Assembly (NCBI GenBank): GCA_963542545.1
Contig: CAUTWO010000008.1
Span: forward strand, 1-45,501
DNA from: CALISC01 sp963542545
GTDB lineage: Bacteria; Bacillota_I; Bacilli_A; Acholeplasmatales; Acholeplasmataceae
Direction of reading: 5' to 3'
DNA length: 45,501 bases
The notes beneath the pieces were generated by a model. That model ran no database searches, was not told the origin of the DNA, and was given only the letters and a program-made list of their open reading frames with translations. Positions 22,451 to 31,171 of this stretch are shown one piece after another (position 1 is the stretch's first letter; each line of letters begins with the position of its first letter). Both the position numbers and the translations under genes were made by a program.

Positions 22451-24436
22451 CTAGTAATAAATTTTTATTTCTTTAAGTTCAAAACGGTGGTGCGAGTTGT
22501 CTTTAGGAGCGCTTGAGGCTGAAAGTCTTAAACGAAGAGCATCTGCTGATTTGTCAATTTCAACTGAACAAAGTTTACCATCAAATTCATTGATATCTGT
22601 AATTTCTTTTGCAGTTTTCCATTCGCCATTAACTCTATATTGAATTTCTAATTTTTCAAATTTATTGATATCTGATTTATTAGTCCATTTGCTCATTAAA
22701 AACTCAATTTTTGATTTTGCTGTAGTCTTGCCTAATTCCATTTCAATATAGCTGAATTTAGCGGGATCGTTTTTATTTATTGTAAAGCCTACTTTTCCTG
22801 ACTTATTAACGCCTTTAACTTTTAGTGTATCATCAGAACCTGTTACTTTGTTTGGAACAAGTTGACTCTTTTCTGAATATCCACCTTTTGCATTTACAAA
22901 TTTTTCTGTAAAGTTGTAGTGTTTAGTAAGTTTCATGCTGCTTGGATCTTCTGGTTTAGTGCCTTCAGTAATTAGTTTAACTAATTCTTCAACAAGTTTT
23001 TTAAGGATTTGAAGTTGTTCGGCTTGTTGTTTAGTGTAGCCTTCTTCCCATTTTTCTACTTTAACTTTTGAAACAGGGTTGTAAGCGGCGTTAAACTCGG
23101 TCCTTTTTTCTTGGTCTGCTTTGATGTATTTACCAGAAACTTGGTCTGGTTCTTTATTTTCAAAAGGCAGGTCTTTGATTTCTTTTGCTTTATCTAAAAC
23201 TCTTTCGGCTTCATCTTTTAACGAATCTTGTAAACCTGTTTTAACTAGATTTTGATATTTTTGAACAAGCGCTTTAAAACTGTTAAACTCAGCTTGCAGT
23301 TCTTTGCTTGCCATGTCAAATTTATGGTCGTTTAGTTTTTCTTGAATATCTACAATTTGAGCCTTAAGTTCATTTAATTGTTTTTGAGATGCGTGAACAT
23401 ATTGTTTGTCTTTTTTAACTTCACTTGGAATACGGTTAATCCATTCAAGCTGAGTAAGTTCAATGGCTTTTTGAACAGTAGCGTTAACATCTGCTGTGAT
23501 GTTTTTACCATCTTCTAGTTTTTTAGTTCCTTCAGTTACAAGTTTTTTAACTTCATCAAGTTTAGTTTTTAACTCTTCGTATTTTGCCTTTTCTTCGTTT
23601 GTGGGTACGCGGTCAAAAGTGTATTTAGAAACTGTTTTGTAAAGAGTGTCTAATTCTTGTTTTTTAGCGTCTGTTGCTTTGATGTATTTAGTTCCTTCGT
23701 CAAACTCACTTGCGTCTTTTTCAGACCAAGTCATTGCGAGATAACTTTTTGCTGATGCTAAAACTTTTTGCGCCTGGCTATTACTAATGTATCCGTCTTG
23801 GCGAGTACCTGTAGCAATTTTTGTTAAATTTTGTGTAACTTGGTTTTTAAAAATGTTATATTCTTTAAGTTCGTTTTTAGATAGGTTTTGAGAGTCAGCT
23901 GCTTTTAATGCGTTTAGACGAGCAACAAATTTATTTTTATCGGTAGATGTGCGAACGTATTCTTTGTCTTTTTCTACCATTTCAGGTGCTTTGTTGATGA
24001 AATCTAGTGCAGCCAGTCTTTCTCCGTCTGCAATTGTTATGTCAAACTCTGCTTTATCTACTTTATTTCCTTCAGGGTCTGGAGTAGGTTGAGTTCCGTC
24101 TTTTTTAAGAACTGTGATTGTGAAAGTTTTTTTCGCGTCTTCAATTTGCGCAGTTAAGTTAACAGTTTCATCGTTATCTTGACGGGCAACTAAAACTTTT
24201 CCGTCTTCATCAATTTGCACAACCTTGTCGTTTGAGGATTGCCAATTGATTTTAAATTTATCAATCTTGGTTGGAACTGTAAAATCTGACTTTACAGTGT
24301 CCTTAGTTTCACCTTGAGCAAATTGTAGCTCTACGCCTTTGATAATTTTGTGCGGATCTGCTTTTTTACATGCAAAAGCAAAACCAAAAATTAGTGTGGC
24401 TAAGATGAAAAAGAAACTAGTTTTAAGTGCTTTCAT
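22451..24436 (-). CDS. Large helical-repeat surface lipoprotein
   Basis: A 661-residue lipoprotein that I do not recognise by name. The signal peptide ends in the lipobox FAFAC (Cys23), so it should be membrane-anchored outside. Residues 27-115 look like an Ig-like (atypical Big) domain with NWQSSNDKVVQIDEDGKVLV. Residues 130-500 hold four repeats of about 90 residues with KxPxxVxxDKxYVxA-type cores (for example FINKAPEMVEKDKEYVR, WINRIPSEVKKDKQYVH, FENKEPDQVSGKYIKAD), resembling FIVAR helical modules. The last 160 residues form a beta-sandwich-like domain starting KLTKHYNFTEKFVNAKGG. The start is moved 13 codons inward to MKALKTSFFF because AGGAG lies 7 bases upstream. Adhesion or polymer binding is inference. 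Confidence 0.78.
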   Translation of the reverse strand: MKALKTSFFFILATLIFGFAFACKKADPHKIIKGVELQFAQGETKDTVKSDFTVPTKIDKFKINWQSSNDKVVQIDEDGKVLVARQDNDETVNLTAQIEDAKKTFTITVLKKDGTQPTPDPEGNKVDKAEFDITIADGERLAALDFINKAPEMVEKDKEYVRTSTDKNKFVARLNALKAADSQNLSKNELKEYNIFKNQVTQNLTKIATGTRQDGYISNSQAQKVLASAKSYLAMTWSEKDASEFDEGTKYIKATDAKKQELDTLYKTVSKYTFDRVPTNEEKAKYEELKTKLDEVKKLVTEGTKKLEDGKNITADVNATVQKAIELTQLEWINRIPSEVKKDKQYVHASQKQLNELKAQIVDIQEKLNDHKFDMASKELQAEFNSFKALVQKYQNLVKTGLQDSLKDEAERVLDKAKEIKDLPFENKEPDQVSGKYIKADQEKRTEFNAAYNPVSKVKVEKWEEGYTKQQAEQLQILKKLVEELVKLITEGTKPEDPSSMKLTKHYNFTEKFVNAKGGYSEKSQLVPNKVTGSDDTLKVKGVNKSGKVGFTINKNDPAKFSYIEMELGKTTAKSKIEFLMSKWTNKSDINKFEKLEIQYRVNGEWKTAKEITDINEFDGKLCSVEIDKSADALRLRLSASSAPKDNSHHRFELKEIKIYY

Positions 24437-24479
24437 ATATACTCTCCTAAAGACCAAAACGTCTTTTAAATACAAAAAA

Positions 24480-24518
24480 ATTATACTACAAAAACCTTAA
24501 AATGTAAACGCTTACATT
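24480..24518 (-). promoter_or_regulatory. Promoter with cre/LacI operator over the -35
   Basis: On the minus strand TTTACA (24508-24503), 17 bp, TATAAT (24485-24480): a near-consensus promoter. The -35 lies inside AATGTAAACGCTTACATT (24501-24518), an operator with central CG that fits the cre consensus TGWAANCGNTNWCA on both strands. Binding here would block RNA polymerase, so repression of the downstream lipoprotein gene is expected. Confidence 0.87.
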
Positions 24519-24528
24519 AGGCAAATTA

Positions 24529-24554
24529 AAAATGGGCCAGCGTTGGCCCATTTT
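24529..24554 (-). terminator. Intrinsic terminator after the OB-type lipoprotein gene
   Basis: AAAATGGGCCA and TGGCCCATTTT form an 11-bp stem with a 4-base loop; on the minus strand TTTTTAATTT follows. It separates the 24566-25309 gene from the operator-controlled promoter downstream. Confidence 0.9.
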
Positions 24555-24565
24555 CTTTATTTTTA

Positions 24566-25309
24566 TTAAAAACCGAAACTTGTAGTTGGAGTAAATCTCA
24601 ATTCGCCTTTGACTCTTACTAAAAATAAGCCTACAAAAGATTTTGTAGTGCCTTCTTTACCTTTAAGTTCTTGAATTTTCTTAAGCATTGGTTTATTTTT
24701 TGATTTTTGTTCTGATCTTCCGTCGTATTTGATTTCATACTCGGTATCAGCGATTGAAACTCTAACAGTTATATAAACATATTGTTTACCATTTTTTTCT
24801 CTGATTTCTTCTGTATATTTTTTGATTTCTGCATCAAACTTAACAATTTTGTTTTCATGTGTTTTAACTTCGCTTGCTGGACGGTGAGAAATATCTACAG
24901 CTGAGTAAGTATCGTTTAGTTTTGTAAACACAGGTGCTGGTTTCTTTGCGATTTCCTTGCCATATTGACTTTCGTTTACCACTGCTTTCATGCTTACTTT
25001 ATCGCCAGTCTTAACACCTTTTGCATAGACATAAGTTAAGTTTAAAGCGTTGCCCTCGCCATCAATTAGTTTGTTGTAGCCACCAACGTTAACATAATAA
25101 CCCACAACGTGGATTTTTGTACCTTTTTCTTTAGTTGCTGCTTCCTTGATGCTCATTTTTTGAAATCCATCTTCTTCTGGTTGTGGTGCTGGAGCAGGTG
25201 CTGGTGGATTTGGTGCAGGATTTGGTTTTGGTGTGTTTTTGCACGCAAACATAAATCCAGCTGATAATACTAATACAAGTGCTAAAGTGATTTTTTTAAA
25301 AATTCCCAT
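24566..25309 (-). CDS. Lipoprotein with OB-fold-like domains
   Basis: A 247-residue lipoprotein of unknown function. Signal peptide with lipobox FMFAC (Cys23), then a Pro-rich spacer (residues 27-50, repeats of PAP/PNP). Two consecutive beta-rich stretches follow: IKEAATKEKGTKIHVVGYYV to KGVKTGDKVSMKAVV, and EVKTHENKIVKFDAEIKKYT to the C-terminus. They look like OB-folds of the type found in secreted nuclease-associated proteins. The start is set at MGIFKKITLAL because GGAG lies 6 bases upstream; the longer frame adds 9 residues. It has its own promoter with an upstream cre-like site. Its signal peptide resembles that of the next lipoprotein. Confidence 0.75.
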   Translation of the reverse strand: MGIFKKITLALVLVLSAGFMFACKNTPKPNPAPNPPAPAPAPQPEEDGFQKMSIKEAATKEKGTKIHVVGYYVNVGGYNKLIDGEGNALNLTYVYAKGVKTGDKVSMKAVVNESQYGKEIAKKPAPVFTKLNDTYSAVDISHRPASEVKTHENKIVKFDAEIKKYTEEIREKNGKQYVYITVRVSIADTEYEIKYDGRSEQKSKNKPMLKKIQELKGKEGTTKSFVGLFLVRVKGELRFTPTTSFGF

Positions 25310-25341
25310 TTTATCTCCTTTTTTAAAAAACTTCACTTACT

Positions 25342-25401
25342 AGTATAGACTATCAATTTCAAAAATTCAATCAATATCAGTCAAAAATGTAAGCGTTTTC
25401 A
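25342..25401 (-). promoter_or_regulatory. Promoter with upstream cre-like site, inside end of yigZ
   Basis: On the minus strand TTGAAT (25370-25365), 17 bp, TATACT (25347-25342), with start near 25335. A perfect cre match, TGTAAGCGTTTTCA on the plus strand (25388-25401), is centred about 60 bases upstream of the start, 18 bp beyond the -35. That position is where CcpA activates rather than blocks in known cases; activation here is inference. Confidence 0.7.
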
Positions 25402-25966
25402 CTTCAAGAGTTTCTATATCGGGACAATCTTTAAACGTGCTTAAACTTTCGGATGGTTCTAGTTTGATTTCTGCGTAAATTTGGTCTTTATATAAATACT
25501 TACTGTCAATTTGTTTTAAAGCAGAAACAAGGTTAAGTACTCTTTCTTTTGCGCTGTAGTTAAATCTAAAAGTTGCAAGTATGTAATTCTCTTCTTTGAC
25601 TTTCTTAATTTTTTTAATGGCTTCAACTGTAAGACTTCTGTAGGTTCTAGTTAAAGCAGTTAATCCTAACTTAATTCCGCCAAAGAAACGAATGATAACT
25701 ACAGCAAAATCAGTGATATTTAGATTTTTAATGGCTGTGTAAATCTGAAAACCTGCGCTTCCTCCGGGTTCTTTGTCGTCGCTAAATTTAAAGTTTTGCT
25801 TAATTTTATATGCGTACACATAGTGAGTAGCACCAGGATACTGCTTTTTTATTTCTGTTAATTTATGTTCAAAGTCGGCGACAGTTTCCGTCTTTATTAC
25901 TAGTGTGTAAAAGACTGATTTTTTAATTTCTGTTACTAACTCTATGTTGTTTTTTAATAAATACAC
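25367..25966 (-). CDS. yigZ: YigZ/IMPACT family protein
   Basis: A UPF0029/YigZ family protein of 199 residues; the family is linked to translation or proteolysis (IMPACT/GCN1-type) but its biochemical role in bacteria is unsettled. Signature segments are EIKKSVFYTLV, ATHYVYAYKI, FSDDKEPGGSAGFQI and the conserved VIIRFFGGIKLGLTALTRTYR. A C-terminal ferredoxin-like domain follows. The start is the GTG at 25966 (GGAG 6 bases upstream); a GTG 6 codons earlier is less likely. Its last codons contain the cre-like site that serves the next gene. Confidence 0.9.
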   Translation of the reverse strand: MYLLKNNIELVTEIKKSVFYTLVIKTETVADFEHKLTEIKKQYPGATHYVYAYKIKQNFKFSDDKEPGGSAGFQIYTAIKNLNITDFAVVIIRFFGGIKLGLTALTRTYRSLTVEAIKKIKKVKEENYILATFRFNYSAKERVLNLVSALKQIDSKYLYKDQIYAEIKLEPSESLSTFKDCPDIETLEVKTLTFLTDID

Positions 25967-26015
25967 TAATCTCTCCGTGTGCACTGTGCTAAAATTACCT
26001 AAAGAGGTTTTATAA

Positions 26016-26414
26016 ATGAAAGAAAAACAAATTTCTCTAACCGCTCTTTATTTATATCTTACAACAGCGCTTGCTGCTATCGCAAGTGCGGTGCTACTAA
26101 GTGCATTTAACTTAATTAAGGCAAATGCTGCTGACTTAAAACCAGAAATTCAGTCATCTGCTCAACTTTCTTTGATTTTAACAACAGCGACAATTATGTT
26201 AATTGTGGCAGTAATTTCAGCGTTTACTTATTTAATTTTTTATGTGCTAACTTATATTAAAAACAACCAAATTACTAAAAAGTATGATTTTGTTTGTTTC
26301 TTAATTGGTTTTTTTGTCCCAATATTTGCGCTTATCTTTATTGTCAAAGTTGGACTTTTGCAAAACAAATGTCTTTGCAAAAAAAGATGCAATGCAGAAA
26401 GTAATCAAAATTAA
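26016..26414 (+). CDS. Small integral membrane protein
   Basis: A 132-residue protein with three hydrophobic segments (about residues 8-33, 49-80 and 92-113) and a basic, Cys-rich tail (NKCLCKKRCN). I do not recognise the family. AAGAGG lies 8-9 bases before the ATG. It is transcribed away from yigZ and toward cca, and a terminator-like palindrome follows 22 bases after its stop. Confidence 0.7.
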   Translation: MKEKQISLTALYLYLTTALAAIASAVLLSAFNLIKANAADLKPEIQSSAQLSLILTTATIMLIVAVISAFTYLIFYVLTYIKNNQITKKYDFVCFLIGFFVPIFALIFIVKVGLLQNKCLCKKRCNAESNQN

Positions 26415-26435
26415 CGTAAAAAAGCAAATTGACTT

Positions 26436-26465
26436 AAAAAACCCCATAATTATGGGGGCTTTTTA
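26436..26465 (+). terminator. Terminator-like palindrome containing the cca start codon
   Basis: CCCCATAATTATGGGG (26442-26457) is a perfect 16-base palindrome with AAAAAA before and GCTTTTTA after, the form of an intrinsic terminator for the membrane-protein gene. The likely ATG of cca (26452-26454) lies in its right arm. Confidence 0.7.
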
Positions 26466-27567
26466 TATTTTAAGAAAACTAGAAGACGCAGGGTATTCTG
26501 TGTATATTGTAGGCGGATTTGTTCGTGATTTGGTGTGTGGGTTTAAAAACTTAAGTACAGATATCGACATCACTACAAGTGCAGAACCCACAGAAATTAA
26601 AAAAGTATTTAAACACACTTTTGACAAAGGTATTAAATACGGCACAGTTGGCGTGTTGATTGACGGAGTTGCTTACGATGTGACGACTTACCGAAGTGAA
26701 AAAAACTACCAAGACAATAGGCATCCTGAAACTATTGTTTTTACCAAAGAAATTAATGAAGACTTAGTTAGAAGAGACTTTACGATAAATGCGCTAATCT
26801 TGGATAAAAACTACATGGTTTTAGACTATGTTGGCGGGCTTTCTGATATTAAAAACAAACAAATTAAGACAATAGGAACGCCCGACAATCGTTTTAAAGA
26901 AGATGCACTTAGACTAATTCGCTTGATTTACTTTCAAACAAAACTAGGTTTTTCAATAGAAACTAACACAAAACTAAGTTTAAATAACCTTAGTTATTTA
27001 GTTAAAGAAATCCACCCTGAACGCATAACAAGCGAGTTTACTAAGGTTTTTTTAAATGGATATTTTCGTAACTTTATCAATAATTTACGTGAAACTAAGA
27101 TGTTTGATATAATTATTAAGCGTAAGTTTACAGACTATCTACTAAATGGTTTTACTAACTGCTTGAATGTAGACGAGATGTTGGTTTTTCTTAATTTCTT
27201 TGAAAAACAAGAAAACCCTTATTTCATCTATACAAACAAAGTTAAAAATCAAATTAAGTTTGTTAAAAAGATTATTGAAAACAAGTATCTGGAAAAAGAT
27301 ATGCGCGTAAACTTGATTCGCTTTCAAACAGAGACTATAGACCTTGCTTTAAATATTGCTAAATATTTTTACATTAAAGATTACTGCCGAAATGAAGTTG
27401 TTTCAGATGTTAAAAGATATCTTGAAGCAGAGAAATACGTTAAAAGTAAAAATATCAACTACGAAAAACTATTTAAAAATAAAGCAAAGGCTGAATATGG
27501 TGAACTTATTTTGATGCTCATCAAAAAAGTGGCCGATGAAGGATACCTACTGAATGAAATTAATTAA
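26452..27567 (+). CDS. cca: CCA-adding tRNA nucleotidyltransferase
   Basis: Adds or repairs the 3' CCA of tRNAs; class II nucleotidyltransferase fold. The head domain shows YIVGGFVRDLV, DIDITTSAEP with the two catalytic Asp, VTTYRSE and the RRDFTINAL motif. The neck has NRFKEDALRLIRLI (the R-x-x-E-D-x-L-R type flexible motif). The start is set at MGAFYILRKLEDAGYS, giving 371 residues and matching the family, but no Shine-Dalgarno precedes it and the ATG is inside a palindrome. An alternative in-frame ATG at 26392 overlaps the upstream gene and adds 20 unconserved residues. Whether it also edits or only adds A cannot be told. Confidence 0.93.
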   Translation: MGAFYILRKLEDAGYSVYIVGGFVRDLVCGFKNLSTDIDITTSAEPTEIKKVFKHTFDKGIKYGTVGVLIDGVAYDVTTYRSEKNYQDNRHPETIVFTKEINEDLVRRDFTINALILDKNYMVLDYVGGLSDIKNKQIKTIGTPDNRFKEDALRLIRLIYFQTKLGFSIETNTKLSLNNLSYLVKEIHPERITSEFTKVFLNGYFRNFINNLRETKMFDIIIKRKFTDYLLNGFTNCLNVDEMLVFLNFFEKQENPYFIYTNKVKNQIKFVKKIIENKYLEKDMRVNLIRFQTETIDLALNIAKYFYIKDYCRNEVVSDVKRYLEAEKYVKSKNINYEKLFKNKAKAEYGELILMLIKKVADEGYLLNEIN

Positions 27568-27584
27568 AAAAACAAATCTAAGAC

Positions 27585-29090
27585 TTAAAAATTTTGGTTT
27601 TTTTGCTTTCCTAAAAAGACACACAATAAGGTTGCTTTTCTATATTTTAGTTGTAGCAAATAATAATTATAACTATTAAAATAATCGCTTTCTTTTAGCG
27701 CTTCAAATAAACCTGGAAACTCAACGAAAGGATTTGAGTTACCCTGGTATTTTAAAATTATTTTATTTCGTCTTTTTTCAAATTCAGAAATGGGAGTTTC
27801 TACACCCCATTTTTTAATTTCTGAAAGCGAACCCATTACAGTTGAAACTCGGCTGAAGTTTAAGTTTTCAAAATCAATTAGCCTAAGTTCAGGGTAAATT
27901 AAAGCCATGTAAAAAAGGATACGAGCAACTTCTCCGCTTGAGTCTTTAGACGGCCAAAATTGTTGGTTTTTTAAAGTATATCTAAAAGGATTTGATAAAT
28001 CTTGGTGCTCGCTAAAAAAATAATTTGACCTAAACTGATTGACTTTAGCGGTTGAAAGTCTAAGGTTGTGCAGATCAGTTCTAATATCACGATCGCTTTG
28101 TTGAACCCTTTTCAAGCCTAGGCGTGAGTTTGGCCAAACGTGTTCTTTATTAAGTTCTTTACCATCCCAAACGGCAGGGTAAAGTTTGTTGTCATAAATT
28201 GTGGTAATTTGTGTAAAGTCATCAATTGACTTGTCTGAGTTTGTCAACACACCCTGACATTGACTGTACGCAAGATAAGTCTGGGGCTTAAAGTTTTCTT
28301 TTAACGAGGCGATTAAAGAGTTTATCTCTGCCTTGTTTTTCGGATTTAATTTTCCAAGTTGGATGTCATTGTTAACGTTGTTTTCTTCACAAATATAAGG
28401 AAAATAAATGAAGGTTGTGTATTTTTGTTGGTTAATAGATATATATTTAGTTTTAATAAAAATCAACTCACCAACCATGTAATTAGGCTTTTCTGGATAG
28501 ATTTTTATGTTTTCAAAGTTTTTAAAATTAGCCATAACTTTACCTAAATAATCTTGTTTGGAAAATTGGTAAATCAGTTTTTCAACTTCTTTTTCATACT
28601 CCTGTTCTGTAAACTCAGTTTGCTTAAACTTAGAGAAAGTATTTAAAAAACTTGGGTCAAAATTATAATATCTAAGATTTTCTATTGCTTTAATTATTTT
28701 TATTTTTTCGCCTAACAAAGCGTTTTTGTAACCTTTAATTTCCAAAATAAATTCTTTTTTAAATCCACTAATTTCTGCAAGTAACTTAGTTTTAGTATCT
28801 AAAAAAGGTTGGTCAACTTCACCTGTTTTTAAGTCAATTAGTTTGTTATTTGCAGACCAGTTAACAGTTTTGCCAAGATATAGTTTAGGTAAATATACTT
28901 TAGTTAAAATTTCATTTTTATAACTTTGTTCAATTGAAAGTCCTGAGGTTGGATTGTTTTTATTACCCAAGTTTTTGAGCAATAAAAAAACAACAACCAA
29001 AGAGATTGCTATAAACAAAAGTGTAGCCTCAGCTACATTGAAAAATTGACTTCTTCTCCTTTTGTCAACAATTTCAATGGTGTTGTTCAT
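27585..29090 (-). CDS. Membrane-anchored endonuclease I-like nuclease
   Basis: A 501-residue protein with one N-terminal membrane anchor (LLFIAISLVVVFLLL, residues 24-38) and an outside C-terminal domain of the endonuclease I (His-Me finger) superfamily. Signatures are NKEHVWPNSRLG with the catalytic His, RTDLHNLRLS, VNQFRSNYFF, the helical GEVARILFYMALIYPELR and the closing YQGNSNPFVEFPGLF. The N-terminal half (40-270) contains Ig-like or unassigned beta structure. It probably degrades extracellular DNA for nucleotide supply, an inference that fits a reduced metabolism. It follows asnS by 20 bases with no Shine-Dalgarno. Confidence 0.85.
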   Translation of the reverse strand: MNNTIEIVDKRRRSQFFNVAEATLLFIAISLVVVFLLLKNLGNKNNPTSGLSIEQSYKNEILTKVYLPKLYLGKTVNWSANNKLIDLKTGEVDQPFLDTKTKLLAEISGFKKEFILEIKGYKNALLGEKIKIIKAIENLRYYNFDPSFLNTFSKFKQTEFTEQEYEKEVEKLIYQFSKQDYLGKVMANFKNFENIKIYPEKPNYMVGELIFIKTKYISINQQKYTTFIYFPYICEENNVNNDIQLGKLNPKNKAEINSLIASLKENFKPQTYLAYSQCQGVLTNSDKSIDDFTQITTIYDNKLYPAVWDGKELNKEHVWPNSRLGLKRVQQSDRDIRTDLHNLRLSTAKVNQFRSNYFFSEHQDLSNPFRYTLKNQQFWPSKDSSGEVARILFYMALIYPELRLIDFENLNFSRVSTVMGSLSEIKKWGVETPISEFEKRRNKIILKYQGNSNPFVEFPGLFEALKESDYFNSYNYYLLQLKYRKATLLCVFLGKQKNQNF

Positions 29091-29110
29091 TTAAAATTAT
29101 TTTTTGTTTT

Positions 29111-30475
29111 TTAGTAGTTTAGGTTTTTAGATGTTCTTGGGAAAGGTACAACATCTCGGATGTTCTCAATACCAGTTATAAACATCACAAGTCGCTCAAA
29201 TCCAAGTCCAAAACCTGCAGACTGAGTACCACCATGTCTTCTTAAGTCCAAATACCATTTAAGCGGTTCAATGTCCATTTTAAGTTCTTGCATACGACTA
29301 AGCAGTTTATCGTAGTCATCTTCTCTTTGAGACCCGCCAATTAACTCACCAGACTTAGCAACAAGCAAATCGCAGGCTGCCACGGTTTTCATGTCGTCGT
29401 TTTGTTTCATGTAAAAGGCTTTGATTTCTTTTGGCCAGTTGTAGATAAAAACAGGTGATTTAAAATAAACATCAGTTAAGTATTTTTCGTGTTCTGTAAA
29501 TATGTCTTGACCATGCTTTGGTTCGTTTTCGAACTTAACTTTAGCCTTCTTTAAAATATCTATCGCCTCGGCGTGAGTGACTCTCGCAAAAGGTTTGTCT
29601 TTAACTTCAGTTAGCCTGTCAATAAGTCCGGGTTCTACAAACTTATTAAAAAGAGTAAGCTCGGGTTGTAGTTTTATAAACGCCTCATTTACTAAAAACT
29701 TAACCATTTCCTCGGCTAAAGCCATATCTTTTTCAAGGTCAAAGAAAGCAATTTCGGGCTCTACCATCCAAAACTCAGCCGCGTGTTTAGGGGTGTTTGA
29801 TTTTTCTGCTCTAAAAGTAGGGCCAAAAGTATAGACTCTTTGAAAGGCTTGTGCGTAAGCCTCGGCGTGTAGTTGCCCAGTTACGGTCAAGTTTGCCTTT
29901 TTTTCAAAAAAATCTTTTCTGTAGTCAGTTTGACCAGGCTTTAGCGTAGAGACTACAAACATCTCACCGGCACCCTCTCCGTCATTGGAAGTTATGATTG
30001 GTGAGTTTAAATAAATAAAGCCTTTTTCTTGAAAGAAGGTGTGAATAGCATGCGCAAGTACTGAGCGAGTTCTGAAAACTGCGTTAAATAAGTTTGTGCG
30101 GGGTCTTAATTCAAGGTGTTCGCGCAAAAACTCACGAGTATGTCTTTTTGGTTGAATTGGATAGTCTGGGTCTGTGTTTTTAATAATCTTAACTTGACTT
30201 GCTTTGATTTCAAAACTTTGTGCGCGGTCTGGGGTCAAAACTACCACACCAGTCACAGAAATAGAGGCACCTGAGTTTAACTTAGCGACATCTGCGAAAT
30301 TACTCAAACTAGTCTCGTAAATAACTTGGATGTTTTCAAGTCTAAGACCATCGTTTAAAGCGATAAACCCAAACTCTTTTTGATCGCGATTTGTTTTAAT
30401 CCAACCGTTTATAGTAACTTCTTTGCCAGCGTATTCTTGAAAGTTGGTGGCTAAAATTTGTGAATCTATTAACAT
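29111..30475 (-). CDS. asnS: Asparaginyl-tRNA synthetase
   Basis: Charges tRNA-Asn; class IIb synthetase of 454 residues. The N-terminal OB-fold binds the anticodon (VTINGWIKTNRDQKEFGFI). Motif 2 is TFRAEKSNTPKHAAEFWMVE and motif 3 is GFGLGFERLVMFITGIENIR, with RDVVPFPRT at the end. The PKHAAEFWMVE and SGELIGGSQRE features separate AsnRS from AspRS. GGAG lies 5 bases before the ATG. The 67-base spacer to khpB is AT-rich and may carry its promoter. Downstream nuclease shares the transcript. Confidence 0.98.
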   Translation of the reverse strand: MLIDSQILATNFQEYAGKEVTINGWIKTNRDQKEFGFIALNDGLRLENIQVIYETSLSNFADVAKLNSGASISVTGVVVLTPDRAQSFEIKASQVKIIKNTDPDYPIQPKRHTREFLREHLELRPRTNLFNAVFRTRSVLAHAIHTFFQEKGFIYLNSPIITSNDGEGAGEMFVVSTLKPGQTDYRKDFFEKKANLTVTGQLHAEAYAQAFQRVYTFGPTFRAEKSNTPKHAAEFWMVEPEIAFFDLEKDMALAEEMVKFLVNEAFIKLQPELTLFNKFVEPGLIDRLTEVKDKPFARVTHAEAIDILKKAKVKFENEPKHGQDIFTEHEKYLTDVYFKSPVFIYNWPKEIKAFYMKQNDDMKTVAACDLLVAKSGELIGGSQREDDYDKLLSRMQELKMDIEPLKWYLDLRRHGGTQSAGFGLGFERLVMFITGIENIRDVVPFPRTSKNLNY

Positions 30476-30542
30476 CTCAGCTCCTTTTTTAATTTAGGAT
30501 ATCTATATAGTTTAAAAAGTGTTTAAAAATTACTCAAAAAAA

Positions 30543-31169
30543 CTATTCTTCAGAATCTACGGTAGGTTTCTTGTTTTCAACAAATGAGATTGTCAAAACT
30601 CGGTCTTTGCCTTCACCGTGTGAATGAGTTTGAATTTTTTTCCAGTCGCTTAGTTTTTCGTGAATTATATGGCGTTCATATGAGTTTAGGTTTTTTAGTT
30701 CCACAGACGCTTTGCTTGCCAAAACTTTCTTGGCTTCTTTAGTTGCTAAAATCTCCAAAATAGTTTTGCGTTTAGCAAGGTAGCCAGAAATGTCTAAAAC
30801 AACCTCGGTTTGCTCTTCGCAAAACTGCTTTGTCGCAATTTTTGTCAAAACAGCAAGCGAATGCAGCGTGTTTCCGCGGTTTCCGATTAAAAAAGCGTTT
30901 TCAGAAGTCTCTAAATTAAAAACAATTAGTTTACCTTGTTCAAGAGTTCTAAACTCAATTTTAAGGTCAATGTCAAGGGTTTTAAAGATGTTTTCCAAGT
31001 ACTCTTTGGCAATTAGTGCGGGAGATTGTTTGACAAAAACATTAAAAGTTCCAGGAGTAGTTGAAATTGCTTTAAGTTGGCTTGGGTTGCAAAGCAGTTC
31101 TTTGGCAGCAATTTGAATGGCTGCTTCTGGAGATTCTGCTTGAATGTTGTCAAGTTCTTTAATATTCAT
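30543..31169 (-). CDS. khpB: RNA-binding protein KhpB (Jag)
   Basis: A 208-residue RNA-binding protein, partner of KhpA in firmicutes where it affects cell elongation and envelope genes. It has the Jag N-terminal domain (EAAIQIAAKELLCNPSQLK), a KH domain with the GxxG loop in FLIGNRGNTLHSL, and a C-terminal R3H domain (RHIIHEKLSDWKKIQTHSHG with EGKDR). It follows yidC by 2 bases, the conserved rpmH-rnpA-yidC-jag order. Length is normal for the family. Confidence 0.95.
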   Translation of the reverse strand: MNIKELDNIQAESPEAAIQIAAKELLCNPSQLKAISTTPGTFNVFVKQSPALIAKEYLENIFKTLDIDLKIEFRTLEQGKLIVFNLETSENAFLIGNRGNTLHSLAVLTKIATKQFCEEQTEVVLDISGYLAKRKTILEILATKEAKKVLASKASVELKNLNSYERHIIHEKLSDWKKIQTHSHGEGKDRVLTISFVENKKPTVDSEE

Positions 31170-31171
31170 AA

